This document shows, one piece after another, positions 21,891 through 32,818 of a stretch of DNA of 64,000 nt (position 1 is its first letter; each line of letters starts with the position of its first letter). The DNA comes from Isochrysis galbana (Eukaryota > Haptophyta > Isochrysidales > Isochrysidaceae), in the NCBI GenBank assembly GCA_018136815.1, contig CM030931.1, forward strand, positions 8,420,557 to 8,484,556. Direction: 5' to 3'. Below the pieces are notes generated by a model. The model did not search any database and was not told the origin of the DNA. It was given only the letters and a program-made list of their open reading frames with translations. Position numbers and translations under genes: made by a program.

Positions 21891-23610
21891 GTGTCGGAGC
21901 GTAGCTCGTTTCCTCTTTGTCTTTGGAAACGAGCCGCGGAGGCGCACCGGCGGCTAGCGCGGCGCTCAGCTCATCCGGGGAGCCCGGAACGGGCTCATCG
22001 GGAGAACGGGGAGGGCTAATGACGGGCATGAGAAATGGACGGGAGGGTGGCACGGAACGCGAATCGGAGGGACGGAGGACGTAGAAAAGGGCGCGACAAG
22101 CAGATGCCGCTTGACTGGGACTCGTAGGGACTCGTAGACTCAAAAGGATGACTCGGAAGACTCGGGGCTTGGGGTACTCAGGGGGCTGCAGGTCACCAAC
22201 AGGCGATACAGTGGGTAAAACCACACAAACCAACACTCTGCACTCAAACATTCACGGTAACAGTCCGGAAACATACGTTAAACGAACCCCCTCTGGTGAC
22301 TGGTGAGCAGATTCAGGAGTGCCCACCAGAAAAAGAGGAGAGAGAGAGAGAGAGAGCGAGAGAACGAGGGCTCGGGGTCAAAACACAATTCGGACTCCGG
22401 CTCGGACTACAGAGTAAAATCCAGTGCCCTCGCGAGTCCTGCCTCGAGTCTCGCAAGGCAGCGCCGAAGGACGCTGAAGGAAGCGTTGCGGGACAGCGCT
22501 GAAGGACGCCGAAGGACGCAGAAGGACACTGTAGGACGCTGCAGGACGCGCTGCGGGACATCGCTGCCGTCCCAGAAGCAGCGCGTACGCTGCCTGCTGG
22601 CACGGCATATCGACGCGTTCGCCCTCGACCCGAAGAACCCTCGGCACACGCACGTCATGGAGGTCGAGCTGCCTCTCCTCCCCGGTGCTACAGCCCACCG
22701 ACACGCTCCGTCCAAGATGGGTGACGAGGGCCGCGCCATCGTCGACAAGCGCGTCGCCGAGATGGAGGCGGCGGGCATCATCCGCAAGTCGAATTCGCCT
22801 TGGGCTTCGCGGGTCGTCCTAGTCGGCAAGAAGGACGGATCCGTTCGCTTCTGCATCGCTGAGGCGCTTGGCGCTGGCCGCTACCGACTACGCGACCAAG
22901 AAAATCGCCTCCTCTCCGAGGAGGTGCATGTGACTAACCTCCGTCCCTACTATACCCTCACAGATGAAGATCCCGTCCAAGCAGACGAGTATCTGGTTGA
23001 TGCACTTCTTGACCGCAAGGGTCGAGGCGATTCCAGACAGTACCTCGTCAAATGGCGTGGCCACGCGAAAGCTGCGGCCACATGGGAGCCGCTAGCCGAA
23101 CTGCTTCGCCGCTGCGAGTCGCTCGTCACCGCCTATGATGATGCTCACCCCTTCCCTCCTCTTCGTAAGCCTCAGATGAGAAAGCGGGCTGCAGAATCAC
23201 AATCTCAGACCGTCTCAACTCCACCGACGTCGCACGCAATCGAAGCTCCCGTGGGATCCGAGACCACTGGGTCGGATCATCAGGCCCCGCGCCGCTCGCC
23301 TCGTCTCGCACCGTCCTCGCACAGTGGCCCCATTGCTCATGTCTCCCATTTGCCCGTCTCAGCCCGCCCGTCTGTTGCCAACCCTGCAGGTCCAATGATG
23401 CGGCCGCAGCACGCGGTCTTCGTCCTCGGGCAGTGGTGGTACTCGTCGGGATCGTCGCGCGGTTCCCCGTGGTTTGGCTCCCACGCATTTGCGCACGATG
23501 CCCTTGCCTCGCCTACCTTCGTTCGCTGTCGCTCCGAGGCTCTCGCACGCCTGTCGCCATCGGATCGCACCCTCGTCTCTCTCCTCGATACACCCTCTGC
23601 GTCCTTCTGA
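21890..23610 (+). mobile_element. Internally deleted Ty3/gypsy chromovirus-type retrotransposon
   Basis: The ORF 22303-23610 (435 aa) joins three parts. A low-complexity Arg/Glu head comes first. Next is the start of a reverse transcriptase: ARHIDAF...DPKNPRHTHVMEVEL, RMEA-type VAEMEAAGIIRKSNSPWASR, VVLVGKKDGSVRFCI. Last is a chromodomain (DEYLVDALLDRKGR, QYLVKWRGHAKAAATWEPL) with its preceding linker (RLLSEEVHVTNLRPYY). The RT core, RNase H and integrase are missing, and the junction keeps frame at RFCI-AEALG. The 21940-22305 stretch upstream resembles 9700-10085 and may be the LTR or leader. No matching 3' LTR was found by eye. Cannot transpose by itself. Confidence 0.75.
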
Positions 23611-25432
23611 CAGTCGCGACTGTCACGCCCCTTCAGATATCTCTCAACGCCGTCGTTTACGTTTGATCGCGGTACGGGAACGTACGGGAATTCTTTTCCA
23701 GTTCCCCCCCGCGGTCGCCGAATTTTCCCCCCGCGGCCGCCGAATAGTTCCCCCCGCGGGAAGAGAGGTATGGCTCGCCCCCCCTTTCGACCACGGAGGA
23801 TGGATCTCCCTCCCCTTTCGCTGCGCTCTGTCAGGAGACCCCCGTACCTCGTCGTTTAGCTCGCGCGTGACGTGCCGAGCCCGTCGTGATATCTCGCCGC
23901 CTTTCGCCGTTGGCTGTTCGACTACTCATATATCGAAGAACAGGAGACGCCGCGTTGTAACTTGGGTGCCGCCACACCGCCCAAACATCCAGGTAAAACT
24001 CTCGTAAAAGAGAGAAGAGGATGGGTTGCAGCGTTGAGTCCTGCGGTCTGCCGCGCCGGCCGCCGATTCTACACCTTATCGTCCGGACGGGTGTGGTACT
24101 TCCCGTCTCTTCGATCGTCGCGCACTATTCTTATAGTTCGTCGTTCGTCGTTCGTCGTTCGTTCTTCGATTCTCGATTCTCGATTCTCATCGTTCCGCGT
24201 TCTTATCGTTCTTCGTTTCTCGCTCTCGATCTCGATTCTCGATTCTCGTCGTTCCGCGTTCTTCGTTTCTCGCTCTCGATTCTCGATTCTCGTCGTTCTG
24301 CGTTCTCATCGGTCCTCGATTGTTCGTAACTTCTCGGTGCGTCGCTCATCACGTCTTCCGTCTTGGTTCGGCGTTTGGCGCGCGGCTCTCCCTCCATTCG
24401 GATTTATTGTTTCATTCGCTCTTCGGATTTATTCGCTCTTCGCTCTTGGCTCATTCGGTCTCGTTCAGGATTGCTCTTCTGCCTTTCTCGTGGCTTGCTT
24501 GGAGCTCTCCGATGTCCGTTAGGTTCTCTTCTTTCCTCGCGGGACGCTCGATCCTAGCAGGGGGTGTCGCATTCGCGAATCGACACTCGTTAGGCTTCGC
24601 TCTTCTCTTCGTCGTTCGGTATTTATCGTTATAATCCTCTCGTTCTCGTTCTCGGTCAAAAGCTTCGCTTGGATGCATGGGATCGGGGGTTGTGGAGCGC
24701 CCTCTCTCTTCCTCTCGAAAGAGAAGGGAAGTTTCCCCACCTCTCTTCCTCCCAGGCGCCTCGCAGATAGGTTTAATTTGCTATCTCCCCTGCGGTTCTT
24801 TATCTGCTTCTGGGGGCAATCAGGTTTAATTTGCGATCTCTTCGTACCTCCTCCTTAAGCACATCGCACTTCTCTCGTCTTATTTGGTAAGTCTCTTGGA
24901 ATCCTGTGCGGCAAGATTGCCCCTCGATTCCGTTATGGTGCGATTCCCGTTCCAGACAAGATCGCCGACAGATCGCCCTTTGATCGTCGTCCGTCGTTGT
25001 CTGATCGGAGTGTTTGGGTTTGATTTCAGTCGAGTTATGTGAGAAAGTCGTGGGGCGAGAGTCGGGGTGTTTTCCTGGGTGTCTTTGTCCGTCGTCCTGT
25101 CGTCAGTCGTCATCCGTCGTCGCTCTCGCTCTCGTCGCTCTCGCTCTCGTAACACTCGTACCCAACAAACTCGCCTCGCCTCGCCAGCCCCTGCCATCAC
25201 AGCCCTCCTCTCACTCGCCCTCGCCTCTCGCCGCTCGTTCCATGTCGTTCTCGCCGCCGTCCTCGCCCTCGCTCAAGCCCGCCTGCCCGCCTTCCTCTGC
25301 TGACGGGCTTCAGCCCGTCATCGTCTCCGAAGCCGTCTCCTCAGCCGCGCCTGCCGCCGGCTTGCCACCTTCCTCATTGCCCTCAGGCCCTAAGGGCCAT
25401 CACAATTCGTCATACTCGCTCATCGCGCCCTT
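23611..25432. repeat. Low-complexity TCGTT/CTCGATTCTCG-rich region
   Basis: Degenerate tandem arrays of TTCTCGATTCTCGTCGTTCCG at about 24140-24310 and CTCTCGCTCTCGTCG at about 25115-25150. Three CCCCCCGCGG(T/C)CGCCGAAT-type units occur at 23707-23760. Open frames here are by-products of T/C-rich sequence. Some of this may be the 3' end of the preceding retroelement. Confidence 0.5.
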
Positions 25433-25645
25433 GGTAGCCCGATCACTCACTAGGGGGGTGCGAAGGGCACCATCAGTAATGGGCAAACGAGGACCTAAAT
25501 TAGCTCTCTATAGGTTCTGGTATGAGAGATCAGCAAAAAAAAACCGGGGTCCTCCGGCCTCCGGCACAAAATTTTCTCGAAAAATACTCAATTTCTCAGG
25601 CCTCTGACCTCCGACCTCTGACGGCCGCGCAGAAATATACAACGG
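25433..25645 (+). repeat. Dispersed repeat family B, copy 1
   Basis: Begins TAGCCCGATCACTCACTAGG and runs through GGGTGCGAAGGGCACCATC, the CTATAGGTTCTGGTATG-AGAGATCAGCAAAA block and CTCTGAC(C/G)TC...GACGGCC. Closely matched at 50898-51095 (+); partly at 10070-10165 (-) and 57541-57600 (+). An 80-bp segment just before it (about 25345-25425, CGCGCCTGCCGCCGGC...) recurs at about 39603-39680. Confidence 0.8.
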
Positions 25646-26564
25646 GCCCCCTCCGGTATAATTTTATCGATGGCCTTCAAGCGCGCTTCTTGCAGCGCAT
25701 TACGAAGCCATGGTCATCACCAGCAAGCACGGTCGATACAGCCTGGTTCTATACGCGCCTTCCGCTTGCGGGCGGTGAACGGGCAACAAACGGGGGCTTG
25801 GACGTCTATCTCCACGACCGAGCTTAGTAGGTACGCGAAACAGCTAGCGGCACGCTTGCCCGCTAGCCTCGACGCTCGACGCGACAGAGGTTAGCGCCCA
25901 CAACTTTCGTATCGGCGGTGCCACCGACCTACCAAGCGCCTAGCGGACGCGGGGGGCACCGAGCAGCAGCTTCGCGCCCGAGGACGTTGGGACTCGGACG
26001 TAGCCCGGATTTATGCGCGCGACACGGTGGCCCAGCAACTTCGCACAGCGGACGCCATTGCGTCGGGGGCTAGCACGAGCCTGGACCTGGAAGGTCGCCG
26101 TCCCCGACTGGGTGCAGCCGTCGCATTTGCTAGTTCCTAGCATGTCATGTGTCATGTGTTCATGTTCGCATAATCCAGGAACCCGGGGGAGGACAGTAGA
26201 GCGCTTGAGAGTATGGGTGATCTAAGCCCAAGCGGCTTAGGCTCTTAGGCTCGCTCTTAACACTTAACACTATACTATGTACTACGGATAAGTACAAGTA
26301 CAAGCTCTAGCGCGCTGGCGCTGGCGTACTATGTACTATCTTACTTTTACTTAGCACCAACTATGAATAACCACGCCGCAAGTTGGTCTCAGATACGCTC
26401 AGGCTCCAGATACCCCGAGCGAGGAGAGGGCACACACGTAGTTAACGTGAAGCCAGGGCGGCGAGCAGCAGACAGAGCCGTTCAGCCGAGGGCAAAGAAA
26501 AAAGAAAAGGGGGAGGGGGGTTACGGTTTACGGGTACGGGCGGGCTGTAAAGAGGCCCGATTAT
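25646..26564. other. Intergenic, nothing recognised
   Basis: Mixed-composition DNA without a convincing ORF, ending at the gap. Several overlapping TTAGGCTC / TACTATGTACTA words lie near 26225-26350. Confidence 0.4.
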
Positions 26565-26664
26565 NNNNNNNNNNNNNNNNNNNNNNNNNNNNNNNNNNNN
26601 NNNNNNNNNNNNNNNNNNNNNNNNNNNNNNNNNNNNNNNNNNNNNNNNNNNNNNNNNNNNNNNN
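26565..26664. other. Assembly gap of 100 N
   Basis: Exactly 100 N, placed inside or beside a GGTGG minisatellite that probably stopped the assembly. Confidence 0.95.
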
Positions 26665-27245
26665 GGGATGAAGGGTGGCGGTGGAGGTGGAATATATGGT
26701 GGTGGCGACGAGGGAGGAGGGGATGATGGCGGTGGAGAGGGAGGAATCGAGGGAGGTGGCTGAGAGGGGGGAGGCGGCGAGGGCGGCGGCGGCAAGGGCG
26801 AGGGCGGCGAGGGTGGTGGTGGCGAGGGCGGCGGCGGCGGAGGAGCAGGCGAGGGAGGAGTCAAGGGCGGTGGTGGAGAGGGGGGTGGCATTGGCGACGT
26901 AGAGGGTGGCGTCTCTGAGGGAGAAATAGAGGGTGGCGGCGGTGAGGGGAGTGGTGAAGAGGGAGGAATATGAGGTGGAGAGGGAGAGGGAGGAATGGAG
27001 GGTGGCGGTGAAGAGGGAAGAGGGGAGGGTGGCGGTGGAATGGAAGGTGGCGGTGAAGAGGGAGGAATGGAAGGTGGTGAGGGGGGCGGTGAAGAGGGAA
27101 GAGTAGAGGGTGGCAGTAAAGAGGGGGGACTGGAGGGTAGTGGAGGAATGGAGGGTGGCGGTGAAGAGGGGGGGATGGAGGGTGGCGGTGAAGAGGGAGG
27201 CATGGAGGGTGGTGGCGGCGAGGGAAGAGGGGAGGGGGGCGGTGG
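26665..27245. repeat. GAGGGTGGCGGTGAAGAGG minisatellite
   Basis: Degenerate 18-27-bp units (GAGGGTGGCGGTGAAGAGGG with AGGAATGGA) extend over 580 bp. The antisense strand is open and encodes Pro/Ser repeats of the SSPPPSIPP type, extensin-like. With no N-terminal leader and a gap in the frame, I treat the protein as unproven. Confidence 0.75.
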
Positions 27246-27299
27246 CGAGCCGATGCCGATCGGGCGGCCGGTGGCGGGGCCCTTGCCCATGCCGATGCG

Positions 27300-27613
27300 G
27301 TGCAAGTGCATTGCACAAACAACCCTTCTACATCGGCGACCTCAAATACGTCTTCGTGGGCATCGAAGTGTTCGAATTTGAGGCCGTCGACGAGATCGTC
27401 GCATTCGTATCGCCTGTAGGAGCGAACGACTTTCCGTATCCCTACGCCATCGATAAGACCGGTAGGCATTACCTCATGCTCGAAAAGAAGCAGGGGTACA
27501 TTGACCCGTACCACAGCTTTTACGACATCGAAAAGAAGTTCAAGCTGACACACGAGGAGTGCGGTATACATTCGATGCGCTCATTGAAGACGATCCTTTC
27601 AAGACAAGTGTGA
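27300..27613 (+). CDS. Conserved hypothetical ORF, duplicated (copy 1)
   Basis: The continuous frame contains FYIGDLKYVFVGIEVFEFE, then FVSPVGANDFPYPYAID, KTGRHYLMLEKKQGYIDPYH, and FKLTHEECGIHSMRSLKT before the stop at 27613. No clear ATG starts the homologous part; the frame runs in from the minisatellite, so the 5' end is uncertain. A near-identical block lies at 35688-35939, and a short piece at 32193-32230. The motif set (FYIGD, SPxGxNDxPYPYAID, DPYxxxYD) reminds me of small proteins of algal giant viruses, but this is memory and not verified. Function unknown. Confidence 0.55.
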
Positions 27614-27822
27614 GGAGAGGTCCACGTCATGCGTGACGAGGAGGCCGCTGGAATTTTCATCGAGGGCGGGGGCATCCCCTTGCTCACAGGAGCGCCCTCA
27701 TGGTGAGCTAGGCCCGGTGTCCTAGGACCGAGCTTTTTTGTACTTGATGTTGCTCGGCCAGAGTCCCCACGGGAGGGGAAGAAACCCTGAGGGAAAGGAG
27801 ACCAAATGAAGGCAAGCCGCCT
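27366..27822 (+). repeat. 457-bp direct duplication, copy 1
   Basis: Matches 35688-36168 from AGTGTTCGAATTTGAGGCCG to GAAGGCAAGCCGCC. The other copy has a 6-bp insertion in the Lys run and about 20 extra bp near 35998. Sequence diverges abruptly on both sides. Confidence 0.9.
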
Positions 27823-28570
27823 TCCATGACCCTATCAGTTTACTGATAGTTGTGTGGTTGCGGTAGAGGGCGAAGGAAAGCCTTCTAAATTGAGACGGTA
27901 AACTGTACACGGCATTAGTAAGGTAATGGCAATGGTAAGGAAGAGTATTCCAGATTCTAGGATCTAGGATATAAGTATGTCTCTAGTCTATGTAAGGAAG
28001 GAGTAAGGTGTAAGGTGGCGAAACGACATACGACCCAATGGAATGATCGAGGAATGTCGCAGAAACAGTTCTGGGCTCGCGCAAACGATGCCGAACGCGA
28101 GCCTCGGTCTGCCGACCTGCTTCGCCCGGCTTCCAACTTGAGCGCCCTTCCATCAGCGAGCTTCCATCGCGTTGGCAAATCATGAGAAATCGGGAGAGAG
28201 AGTCCGAGCTCTCATCTGTCGTCTGCGTGTAGATTAATTTTGATTGCGGGGGGGGGGGACCCGATGTCTCTACCCCTCGCCCCCGCTCTCCGTCTCCTCG
28301 TGCTTTGCCCCTCTATTTTAAGCTCGTCTCACCTCCCAAATGGCTATCAGGTGATTCCCTAACGAGGTCAACACTGGACACTGGAGGAAAGAATGATTTT
28401 GAAAGAGGCTCGCAAAGGATCAAATCTTATCTCGCGACCGGAGCACGACAGGCGATACCTACCGTGAACTTCTCAGCTTCGGAGGGGAGAGAACCTGCCA
28501 AAAGGTTGCAGCTCGAGCGGAGATCGCTGCTAGATCATCTAATCACGCGGGGGGCCGCGGCGGTATGTGA
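27823..28570. other. Intergenic, nothing recognised
   Basis: A G run at 28249-28258; otherwise non-repetitive DNA leading into the kinase-like ORF. Confidence 0.4.
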
Positions 28571-30631
28571 GTGATCCACATCGCGCAACCCAGCCTGATA
28601 AACTTCTCGCACCGACCATTGCGTTCCAAAATGTTTGGCCGGATTCGTCTCATCGGATATCCGGATGCTCGAAGATTGCTCCTCATCACCTTCCGCCGTG
28701 CTGGAGGCCGGGGGGGGGCAGCGGCGGGGGGGAAGGCGAGGAGAGCGGTCCCTCGATTGGACTGCAGTCATCCGATGGGCTCCGATCCACCAGACACGTC
28801 CCCCCAGGCACTCCACGCCGGGGTAGAGCTATTCGACGAGCGTCCGGATGGAATCATCGGGCAGGGCTCGAGGGGACCCGTCGTTCTCGGCAAGCAGGAC
28901 GACGCCGTACTAGCCGTCAAACTGTTGGGTGTCGACTGCCAACTGGCCGACGAGGGCGCTTGTTCACCACCTACATTGAGCCCAGGGGAGCAGCAGCAGC
29001 ATGAGCACGTGGTGCGGACGCTCTGGCGGGCCCACGACGCCTGTGGGCGAATCATTGAGGGTCGCGAGCTCGCCGCTGGTGGCGAATTCTTTGATATGTT
29101 CCTGGAAGAGGGGCCGATGCCCCTCACGAGTGTGGAGCGCTACTTTCGTCAAATTGTCGCAGGGGTAGCACATTGCCACGCATCGGGGTTGGCGAATGGA
29201 CAGTTCCGGATGGAGCATGTGCTGTGTGATCTCAACGGCAACGTCAAGCTCATTGGCTTCCGGCACGAGCTGAAGCCTCCCATTGACCAGGGGCCGTGTA
29301 TGGCCACTCCCTCGTTCGCGCAGCACATGCAGCTCAAGGTGCTACGGCAACACGCATCGCTCGATGCGCCAGAGTGGCGTGGGGCGCGCGAGCACGCACT
29401 CTACGACGAGCTTGTGGCTGCGGATACTTGGGGCCTCGGCGTGCTACTCAGTACCATGATCGAAGGACAGCCGCCTTTCATGTGCTCAGATGTGAACCTG
29501 TGCCCACGATATGCGCAATTCGTGGCAAGTGGAGGAAAATCTCTCCCTGCTCGCCTTTCTCCGCTCCTCGATGGGGAGGTTTTAGGTCATGAGCTCATAG
29601 AAGAAAAGAGCTGCACCGCTCTCAATCTTGCTAGGCTTATGAGTAAGTCCGACGGCTGTGCGTACACTTGGCAGTCTTTGTGCGGAAAGCGCAAACATGA
29701 CTTTGCTCGTTTTGATGGGTTGATGGCTCTCGTCGTGGCGATGCTGCATCCGAATCCAGATTTGCGCCCACCAGCGAAGGAAGTCCTTCAGCGCATGGAC
29801 GCATTAAGCTTTGGTGGGGCGCCAGAGAGCCCAGCAGCCTTCCACGGTGTTGGATGCGTCACGGATTGTGGTCCAAGGCATGGCGACGACCACCGTTCAC
29901 CGGAGTCTATGTCGCAACATACTACACGTTCTGTCACCACCAGCTGTTCTGACACTCGCCTCAAGCTGCCGATGAAGAGTGGTGAGGATCAAGCCTCTGA
30001 CCGCCTTGTGCTCCCCCACAGCGCGCCTGCTTCGCTCTATGAGCAACAACTTTACTATTCGGCCACAGACGATGCCCAAGTTCTCTCTGCGATTGAAAAG
30101 ACGCTCTTGCAGCTTCGAGTGCCCTATGGCAAAATGAGCCGGCACGCATTTGTACTCGAGCTTTCAGGTACGACATCGGCGAGGGATCCGCCCTTTCCAA
30201 TGGAGTTGAATCAAGCAGACGCCGATCTCTTGCTGATGCTAGAGCTCGCCTCTGAGGAATCTCTCCGAGCTGCTAACATCGCTCCTGTTGAGGCGACAAG
30301 CGCCTCGGGTCTGGGCGTTGTACCCTCACCATCGCCGTACCACTTGCTAGCTCGCATGGTTTGTGGTGATGCGAATAGCTACCATTCATTCACATCAACT
30401 TTCATGGAAGAGCTGCGAGGCCAACTCGGTCATGGTCCGTATCCCGAGCTTGCTATCAACTCAAGTCCGCCACCTTTCTCCATTCGTTTAATGAAGAGCA
30501 TGATGACAGCCAGCTCGGACCCCACACAGTATTCACCACCGCCTAAAGGCCGGATTGAACCCCCTTGTTGTAAACGGCCTTGCAACGGTAGCCTTCAACC
30601 CACTCAGCGTATCGCCTCCCCATCCCGTTGA
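28571..30631 (+). CDS. Predicted protein pseudokinase (CAMK/SnRK-like) with long C-terminal extension
   Basis: The ORF spans 686 codons. The best start is the ATG at 28775, just before the domain; earlier in-frame ATGs exist at 28571 and 28631. Kinase landmarks: a modified Gly loop (IGQGSRGPVVLG), a VAVK-like Lys (AVLAVKLL), a hinge-like ELAAGGEFFDMFLEEG, helix E, APEW, and DTWGLGVLLSTMIEGQPPF (subdomain IX). Catalytic residues are missing: the HRD position reads ANGQF in GLANGQFRMEHVLCD, and the DFG position reads IGFRHE after GNVKL. It is thus expected to bind or scaffold rather than phosphorylate. About 250 Ser/Pro-rich residues follow, including a patch FPMELNQADADLLLMLE. Family placement is inference. 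Confidence 0.75.
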   Translation: MIHIAQPSLINFSHRPLRSKMFGRIRLIGYPDARRLLLITFRRAGGRGGAAAGGKARRAVPRLDCSHPMGSDPPDTSPQALHAGVELFDERPDGIIGQGSRGPVVLGKQDDAVLAVKLLGVDCQLADEGACSPPTLSPGEQQQHEHVVRTLWRAHDACGRIIEGRELAAGGEFFDMFLEEGPMPLTSVERYFRQIVAGVAHCHASGLANGQFRMEHVLCDLNGNVKLIGFRHELKPPIDQGPCMATPSFAQHMQLKVLRQHASLDAPEWRGAREHALYDELVAADTWGLGVLLSTMIEGQPPFMCSDVNLCPRYAQFVASGGKSLPARLSPLLDGEVLGHELIEEKSCTALNLARLMSKSDGCAYTWQSLCGKRKHDFARFDGLMALVVAMLHPNPDLRPPAKEVLQRMDALSFGGAPESPAAFHGVGCVTDCGPRHGDDHRSPESMSQHTTRSVTTSCSDTRLKLPMKSGEDQASDRLVLPHSAPASLYEQQLYYSATDDAQVLSAIEKTLLQLRVPYGKMSRHAFVLELSGTTSARDPPFPMELNQADADLLLMLELASEESLRAANIAPVEATSASGLGVVPSPSPYHLLARMVCGDANSYHSFTSTFMEELRGQLGHGPYPELAINSSPPPFSIRLMKSMMTASSDPTQYSPPPKGRIEPPCCKRPCNGSLQPTQRIASPSR

Positions 30632-32192
30632 AGTAATCAATCAACAGCGGCACGGCGATGCCATATCGTTGGAATCGCCGCGCGCACATTCTCTATAAAC
30701 GCAAGTCTAGAGACTGCGTCCATGCCTTGCGCAAAATCTAGGTGGAGATCACCCTTCTCCTGCTTATTCTGCTCAATCTGTCGCGGCCTTTGTGGCGGAT
30801 GCGTGCCACATGTGCACACTCACATCGCACCGATCCGTGGATTTGCGACGACCGGAGTGGACGGCACCTATGTCCTCAATGTCCTGTGTACTCTCTCGAA
30901 GGTTGCTCACAACCTAATTGCGCCGTTCAAACCTCTCCACATCTTGCACGAGGAGATTCTGATGCCATGAATAATTGTCATCTCATTGCCTTGGATTCCA
31001 CGATTAGCCCTACCGGATGAAGAAGCTTCATCTTTACTTCGCAGTGCAGTTCGTGCCCCTCGAGCGGGGAACATACGGACGTGGGCGGCGAGGCGGAGAA
31101 TAGCTCGCATGTCCTCATGGGATAGTGTTTGAGCCCTTGGCCAAATCAGCGTGCCCCTGACAAATTGTGCCCTTCTACCTCCCCTCAAGCACTTGAAAAC
31201 TTGCCGCGTCCTCGTCATCTTATCTCCTTGTCGCCGGATGCTACAGTTTGTGGCTACTGGGCCATGGGCTCCCCTTACGGCGTCTCGCCTTTTATGTGTT
31301 GCTTGCATGTTCTTTTGTGAGAATGCACCAAGATGTGATGTACATGTGTAAGTGCACCACTGTGAACTATTACGGATACTTTGTCGTTTGTTGTGGCGTC
31401 TTTGTTTTGCCTTGTGCCCTCTGTGCCTTGTCTTGTGTGGTCGAGAGCATGTGTTGCGCTCGCCAAACTCCATATGCGCCCAGAGCGCGACGATAGCTCC
31501 GTTGAAGCTTATAATGTTCTTACCACACGCGCACACCATCTGCTACAGGAAACCCCAAACACCCAGCCCCTAGGTAGCGCACGAGGGACGAGCCGCAAGG
31601 CAGGTGGAGGGGGGATGAGAGTAGCGGGCGTGGCAGCACCAATAAGGGTGCGGAGTCGCGCGCGCGGCGAGAATATTAAGAAATTTTTTCTTACCACCCT
31701 TCTCTGTGTGTGTGGCCAGAGTAGAGTGTACCCATGCGTAATGTTGCTGTCTGTCAATGTGTTGTGTGTTGTGCCCATGAGGGAAACTCAAGGGAGCACT
31801 CGGGGGAAAGGCGGGAGGGAGGAGAAGGGAAAGGGCTTTCGCGGGGGGAGGGGGCCGATCGAGATAGCGCGAAGGGGAGGGAATCGGGGCGCTACGGACG
31901 GGGGGAGTCGCGCGGGGAACCTAGTCGGGGCGTATAGGGGGAGGCAAGTGTACAAGGCCCCTTCCTTACCCGCAACAGCAACAGCTGCTGTGGTTGCTGT
32001 GGCCGGAGCCACGGGCCGTGTGGTGCGACCCGGGTCGCACGCACCTGCTCGGCTTCCGAGGGTGGACGCGGCCGCTTCGCCAGCGACTGGTCCGCGGGGG
32101 TGTGGGGGCCGCCCTCGGCGGGGGGCCCGGAGGCCGGAGGAGGGGGGAGTCACGCCGGCGCGCTCGCCATCGCGTCTGAACTATAAAGTTAG
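30632..32192. other. Intergenic, no supported gene
   Basis: The longest frame (31381-32388, 335 aa) crosses GC-rich and simple sequence and part of a repeat, has no domain and is not believed. Nothing else is recognised. Confidence 0.5.
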
Positions 32193-32410
32193 TTGCATGG
32201 GTACATTGACCCGTACCACAGCTTTTACGCGACCATGCATCCTTCGTCGACCCAAGAGGCGCCTACCTGTCCTAGCCCGAATTTATACCAAGAGGGAGCG
32301 GTGCGAGGGGGACGACCCGCATCGCGTATTTGGAAACGAGGGGTACCAAATGAAGGCAAACGACCTCGTGCGTTCGGTCCTTCCCTAGGTACAAAAAGTG
32401 CGACGCGGTA
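32193..32410 (+). repeat. Partial copy of the 27366/35688 duplication
   Basis: GGGTACATTGACCCGTACCA followed by CAGCTTTTACG matches the DPYHSFY-encoding part of the duplicated ORF; ACCAAATGAAGGCAA (about 32345-32359) matches its 3' end. The sequence between is different, so this is a rearranged or diverged copy. Confidence 0.55.
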
Positions 32411-32818
32411 AAGCTGCCCTTGAAGTACGTGGAAGATGCGCTCGTCCCTGCCTTCAAGGCGTGTGCACGTGTGCGATATGGTCTTTAAGTATGTGAGTCA
32501 GATCTGCTGTGCGCGGTAGAGTATGCGCTTAGTGCTGCTTTCGTTGAGTGAAGGCTTATTTCTTATTGATATGGGGCAGTCGCCCAACCGACAAACGTGT
32601 GCCTTACTCGATATTTTTGACGCAATTAAAGCCGCCCTCAAGTAGGGTGGGCAAAATTATGTCTAAGAATTACGTAACATCGGACACGCGCAAGCGTATG
32701 CAGTGGACAGGCCTCTAGACAACCTCGAGTCGGAGAATTTCATGCAGCACGCACCTTAGCCAAAGCGCCACTTCCCACGACGACCACCCAAACCCCTGCC
32801 CGACCGCATTTAAGCGCC
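32411..32818. other. Intergenic, nothing recognised
   Basis: No ORF, repeat or motif that I can support. Confidence 0.4.

Noticed and set aside
23474-25607. Several plus-strand ORFs of 100-200 codons rich in Ser/Arg/Phe
   Set aside because: By-products of TCGTT and CTCGATT tandem arrays.
26442-27311. 289-codon minus-strand Pro/Ser-rich ORF, extensin-like
   Set aside because: It spans a gap and a degenerate minisatellite, lacks a leader and has no non-repetitive domain. A real hydroxyproline-rich protein is possible but not supported.
31381-32388. 335-codon plus-strand ORF
   Set aside because: No domain, mixed low-complexity composition, and its end lies in a repeat fragment.
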